A stretch of 64,000 nucleotides of DNA from Sporomusa acidovorans (lineage in GTDB: Bacteria > Bacillota > Negativicutes > Sporomusales > Sporomusaceae), in the NCBI RefSeq assembly GCF_002257695.2, contig NZ_CP155571.1. One strand, 5' to 3'. The notes below the pieces were generated by a model. That model ran no database searches. It saw only the letters and a list, made by a program, of their open reading frames with translations, and was not told where the DNA came from. Of this stretch, positions 61,032 through 64,000 are shown piece by piece (position 1 is the first letter of the stretch; each line of letters opens with the position of its first letter). Made by a program: the position numbers and the translations under genes.

Positions 61032-61871
61032 TCAGCGATAGGTGCCAAAGCCTTCGCCAAGCACCTCATGCGCATCCGCCACAATGACAAAAGCCTGGCG
61101 GTCAATACGGTACACCAGGTCTTTAACAGAGGAAACCTCACGGGTATTGACCACACAGAAGACAACATCCCGGTTGGCGTCTGTGTAGGCACCCCGTCCG
61201 GCCAGAAAGGTCACGCCCCGCCCAAGATCCTTCATAATCGCCGCTGCCACCGCGTCAGGCGCATTGGACATAATAAAAAAAGCTTTGGCGGAACTGGAGC
61301 CTTCCTGCACCAGATCAATAATTTGTGTAGTAACAAATAACGATATAAGTCCGTATAATGACAACTCGGCACTACCGAATACAATACCGGCGGTGGCAAT
61401 GACAAAAAAGTCAACGCCCAACAAAGCCTGACCAATACTAATATTAGTCAGTTTATTAATAATCGCCGCCGCCAAATCCGTACCGGCTGTTGTCCCTTTA
61501 AATTTAAATACAATGCCCATGCCGACACCGGCCAGGACACCGCCGTATAAAGAATTAAGCAGCAAGTCATGGGTAAGCACCGGTACATACGGGGCCGTCA
61601 AATCAATACTGGCAGCGAGAATACCGGCTCCCAGCAGGGTATTAATGCCAAAGCGGGTTCCCAGAATTTTTACGCTGACCAAAAACATCGGGATATCGAA
61701 GGCCAGCATGGTCAGCCCCACCGGCAGACCAAACACATGATGAAGCACTGTGGCCAGGCCGCTGGTGCCGCCGGCCGCGACTTTATTCGGAATTAAAAAC
61801 ATGTTAAGAGCCACCGCGGTAATTACCGTGCCCAGCACAATTCCCAAATAGTCACGCAGCCACTTCACCAT
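61032..61871 (-). CDS. YitT-family membrane protein
   Basis: The 279-residue protein has five or six membrane helices (DUF161: NMFLIPNKVAAGGTSGLATVLHH; LLNSLYGGVLAGVGMGIVFKFKGTTAGTDLAAAI) and a C-terminal cytosolic DUF2179 domain (GRGVTFLAGRGAYTDANRDVVFCVVNTREVSSVKDLVYRIDRQAFVIVADAHEVLGEGF). The transported or sensed compound is unknown. It starts 10 bases after csaB. Confidence 0.9.
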   Translation of the reverse strand: MVKWLRDYLGIVLGTVITAVALNMFLIPNKVAAGGTSGLATVLHHVFGLPVGLTMLAFDIPMFLVSVKILGTRFGINTLLGAGILAASIDLTAPYVPVLTHDLLLNSLYGGVLAGVGMGIVFKFKGTTAGTDLAAAIINKLTNISIGQALLGVDFFVIATAGIVFGSAELSLYGLISLFVTTQIIDLVQEGSSSAKAFFIMSNAPDAVAAAIMKDLGRGVTFLAGRGAYTDANRDVVFCVVNTREVSSVKDLVYRIDRQAFVIVADAHEVLGEGFGTYR

Positions 61872-61881
61872 CGCTACCTCC

Positions 61882-62973
61882 TTACTTTTTTAGCAAACTA
61901 AGGGCAAGTTCGGCGTTTTGAAATGCTTTGTTTCTCAAAGTATTGATTCTTTCTTCCCGTTCCTGGTTGGGGCGCTTGCGTTCATCCCACAATTCACGAA
62001 CCCTGGCTATCAGACTGTCGGCCGTTACCGTTTTCAGGGTGCCAACATGCCTTTCCCCAATCGTTTGCAGGAAGCGGTCAATCTTGGGGTCATAGGATAT
62101 CCCGGCCATAGGCACATGCATAACAGCAGCAAAAATCAACGCATGCAGTCTGATGCCGATCAATAAATCCAAATTGCCAACAAGTGAAAGAAGCTCACTG
62201 GTAGTATATTCATCTGGCAAAACTTCAGCCCTATTTTTCATCTTGGCGGCAATTTTTTGAGATACACTGAGATCATCCGGCCACTGCATGGGAATAAATA
62301 CGACCTTAGCTCCCAATTCTTCAATCATCCGGTCCCCGGCATGAGCCAACACCTGTTTATAATGACCCCAGTCTTTCCATTCGCGTACCGAAATTCCGAT
62401 AAGCGGCGCGACGCCTTCCTGGCCGTGTTTCTTTAGAATGCTGCGGCCGATCAGTTTATCCACCGGATGCATGGCCAAAACCGGATCAGCGGTGACATGA
62501 ATAGGCGGCGCAGTTACTTTTAGACGTTTAAGTTCTTGGTAAGAGCCGTCATCGCGGACAGTAATCAAGTCGACCATATTGCCAATATACCGCATCGCTC
62601 CCTGTGCCAGCAGCCCTTTTACCGGGCCAATCCCCTGCGCGTACAGCATAACCGGCTTGCCCAGCTTCTTGGCCAGCATCATAATACTTAAATAATAGTA
62701 GAGACTGCGATCGCTGGTTACATCCTGGAGCAGGCTGCCGCCGCCGCTGATCAGGAGCCGGCTTCTTACCAAAACCTTGGCGATCTCCGGGTAATTCAGG
62801 CGATACACGGCGGCGACGCCGTGCCGCTGCCGTGTGTCTTCCGGATTGCCGGAAATCACTGTAATTTTTATATTGGGTTCAATGTCGGTCAGAGCCTCAA
62901 TCATGGCCGCCAGCATGGCCTCATCACCCGCGTTGGCAAAACCGTAATAGCCTGAAACAACAATTTCACTCAT
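61882..62973 (-). CDS. csaB: Polysaccharide pyruvyl transferase CsaB
   Basis: The 363-residue enzyme adds pyruvate ketals to a cell-wall polymer so that SLH-domain proteins can bind. It has VSGYYGFANAGDEAMLAAM at the N-terminus, LISGGGSLLQDVTSDRSLYYY, and the C-terminal GIRLHALIFAAVMHVPMAGISYDPKIDRF. The start is taken as ATG 62973 (MSEIVVSG); ATG 62982 is possible. It overlaps the DUF5693 gene. Confidence 0.93.
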   Translation of the reverse strand: MSEIVVSGYYGFANAGDEAMLAAMIEALTDIEPNIKITVISGNPEDTRQRHGVAAVYRLNYPEIAKVLVRSRLLISGGGSLLQDVTSDRSLYYYLSIMMLAKKLGKPVMLYAQGIGPVKGLLAQGAMRYIGNMVDLITVRDDGSYQELKRLKVTAPPIHVTADPVLAMHPVDKLIGRSILKKHGQEGVAPLIGISVREWKDWGHYKQVLAHAGDRMIEELGAKVVFIPMQWPDDLSVSQKIAAKMKNRAEVLPDEYTTSELLSLVGNLDLLIGIRLHALIFAAVMHVPMAGISYDPKIDRFLQTIGERHVGTLKTVTADSLIARVRELWDERKRPNQEREERINTLRNKAFQNAELALSLLKK

Positions 62974-64000
62974 GGGTGGCATTACCCCTTCCCCAGCGAG
63001 CGATAACAGCTTGAATCACATACACGCCGACAACAGCGGCAATCCCGATGACCGCACCTAACAGCAAGCCATCCAACGCCCGGACAGTCGACATCAGCAC
63101 CGGTGTCCGCAAATGGGCAAAGGTTTCGACAAGTGATCCCTGCGCAATGGTCGCCGCTACAATTAATAAATATTGAAAAAGGCGCGGCCACTGACGATAG
63201 ATAGACATAACTGCCAACAAGAAGGCCGGATGGCCGATTAAGAACTCCTTCTCGCGCGGACGGGCATACATCGCTTGTTCCAAGAGCGCTCTCAGCTTAA
63301 GTTCGGCAGCCGGTACCGGCACCCCGGCCGTATGTCCTGAACGGCCGACAAAGATCCAGGCAGCAAACGCCGCCGCGCCGACAAGCAGCAATGTTTTCAT
63401 ATAGACCGGATAGTTCAGGATAGTCTTCACCTGGCGCCAGAGGTCCTTAGGACTCGTCAATTGCATGTTGTCAAATAAATTATATCTGGTCAAATAAATA
63501 ATGGTTACTAAGAGCAGCGGTGCCACAAAGGTCAGTTTTACTCCCCGGAATATCTCCATTTCCAGGAAAAATCGTATATCACTGAGCACAGCACCCAGAT
63601 AGAGGCCGCCTGACAGGGAAACAAACGTAGCGACAACAACGGCCCCCAAGCCGGCGGTAATTATTCTGCCTAAAGCAACCGGCTGGTTAAAGTGACCGTC
63701 GGCTTCCATTCGCCGCCAGCGGTCTAACTGCCAGGTCATAGCTAAGGCCGGGAAGACGCTGGCGGTGGCCAGCGCCACCATTTGGCGGCTAAGCGTACCG
63801 CCGCCCTTAAGGATTGGCAGCACCAGTAGTACTGACAGTACAGCCGTAAGAATATACTGCCAGCGGGCGGGAAACGGACAAATCAGCGACAGCAAGAGTA
63901 CGCCGGCGGCAGTTGCCCCGAACATAACCAGCGCCAATAACGCCGGCATCGGGAAATACGGCCGGAAGGTATCTGCCCGTCCCAGGCTGTAGCCCTCGTC
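62966..64000 (-). CDS. DUF5693 membrane protein, C-terminal part (runs off the window)
   Basis: The frame is open from the window edge to the stop at 62966; the last 327 codons follow an internal ATG at 63949, but upstream codons (DEGYSLGRADTFRPYFP) continue in frame, so the true start lies beyond 64000. It has eight or more membrane helices. DUF5693 genes commonly precede csaB in S-layer or envelope gene sets; the biochemical role is unknown. It overlaps csaB, indicating one transcript. Confidence 0.85.
   Translation of the reverse strand, partial: DEGYSLGRADTFRPYFPMPALLALVMFGATAAGVLLLSLICPFPARWQYILTAVLSVLLVLPILKGGGTLSRQMVALATASVFPALAMTWQLDRWRRMEADGHFNQPVALGRIITAGLGAVVVATFVSLSGGLYLGAVLSDIRFFLEMEIFRGVKLTFVAPLLLVTIIYLTRYNLFDNMQLTSPKDLWRQVKTILNYPVYMKTLLLVGAAAFAAWIFVGRSGHTAGVPVPAAELKLRALLEQAMYARPREKEFLIGHPAFLLAVMSIYRQWPRLFQYLLIVAATIAQGSLVETFAHLRTPVLMSTVRALDGLLLGAVIGIAAVVGVYVIQAVIARWGRGNATHE

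Overview
The window looks like chromosome of a spore-forming anaerobic Firmicute, most likely a Negativicute close to Sporomusa. The pointers are gene content and order: ssrA-smpB-rnr-esterase-secG, a CggR-controlled glycolytic operon, whiA-yvcK-rapZ, ftsEX-envC-ctpB-minJ-uvrBA, a SCIFF peptide with its radical SAM maturase, hydrogenase maturation genes, a membrane pyrophosphatase, a split transketolase, and csaB beside a DUF5693 gene. This assignment comes from gene content only. Almost all host genes are on the minus strand. The exceptions are mobile genes, an EamA exporter, a frameshifted DUF3231-like gene and a coiled-coil gene.

Layout. 1-2142 is the AT-rich end of an integrated element (ImmA fragment, iteron-like repeats, two palindromes, a large serine recombinase). 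It abuts the 3' end of the tmRNA gene, and the recombinase reading frame runs 25 codons into tmRNA. 2143-9807 is the trans-translation and RNA decay block (ssrA, smpB, rnr, thioesterase, esterase). It is interrupted by an IS1634-type element whose 183-bp target duplication leaves ssrA and eamA each with an intact start. 9969-12722 holds hppA, secG and a zinc-ribbon gene. 12751-21933 is the cggR-gap-pgk-tpiA-gpmI-eno operon, split between gpmI and eno by an IS1182-type element and a palindromic repeat. 22160-26009 holds glpK, its antiterminator gene glpP, and rpoN. 26083-32461 holds hypF-C-D-E and the SCIFF pair. 32690-42254 holds an exported protein, a P-loop NTPase, a polysaccharide deacetylase, whiA-yvcK-rapZ, a HAD phosphatase, a small membrane protein, ogt and an FMN enzyme. 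42403-44731 is a disturbed zone with the frameshifted gene, an IS110 element and a truncated rubredoxin. 44740-58404 holds uvrC, uvrA, a heptad-repeat protein, uvrB, minJ, ctpB, envC-like, ftsX, ftsE and an M50 protease. 58655-64000 holds split transketolase, a YitT-family protein, csaB and a DUF5693 protein running off the window.

The most unusual material is not a gene cluster but the mobile DNA between genes: the long-duplication IS1634 insertion, the recombinase/ssrA fusion, the IS110 element with possible guide-RNA flanks, and four families of small palindromic repeats. In one family the outer stem sequence differs from copy to copy while base pairing is kept. I see no CRISPR array, rRNA or tRNA, and no clear new multigene system.
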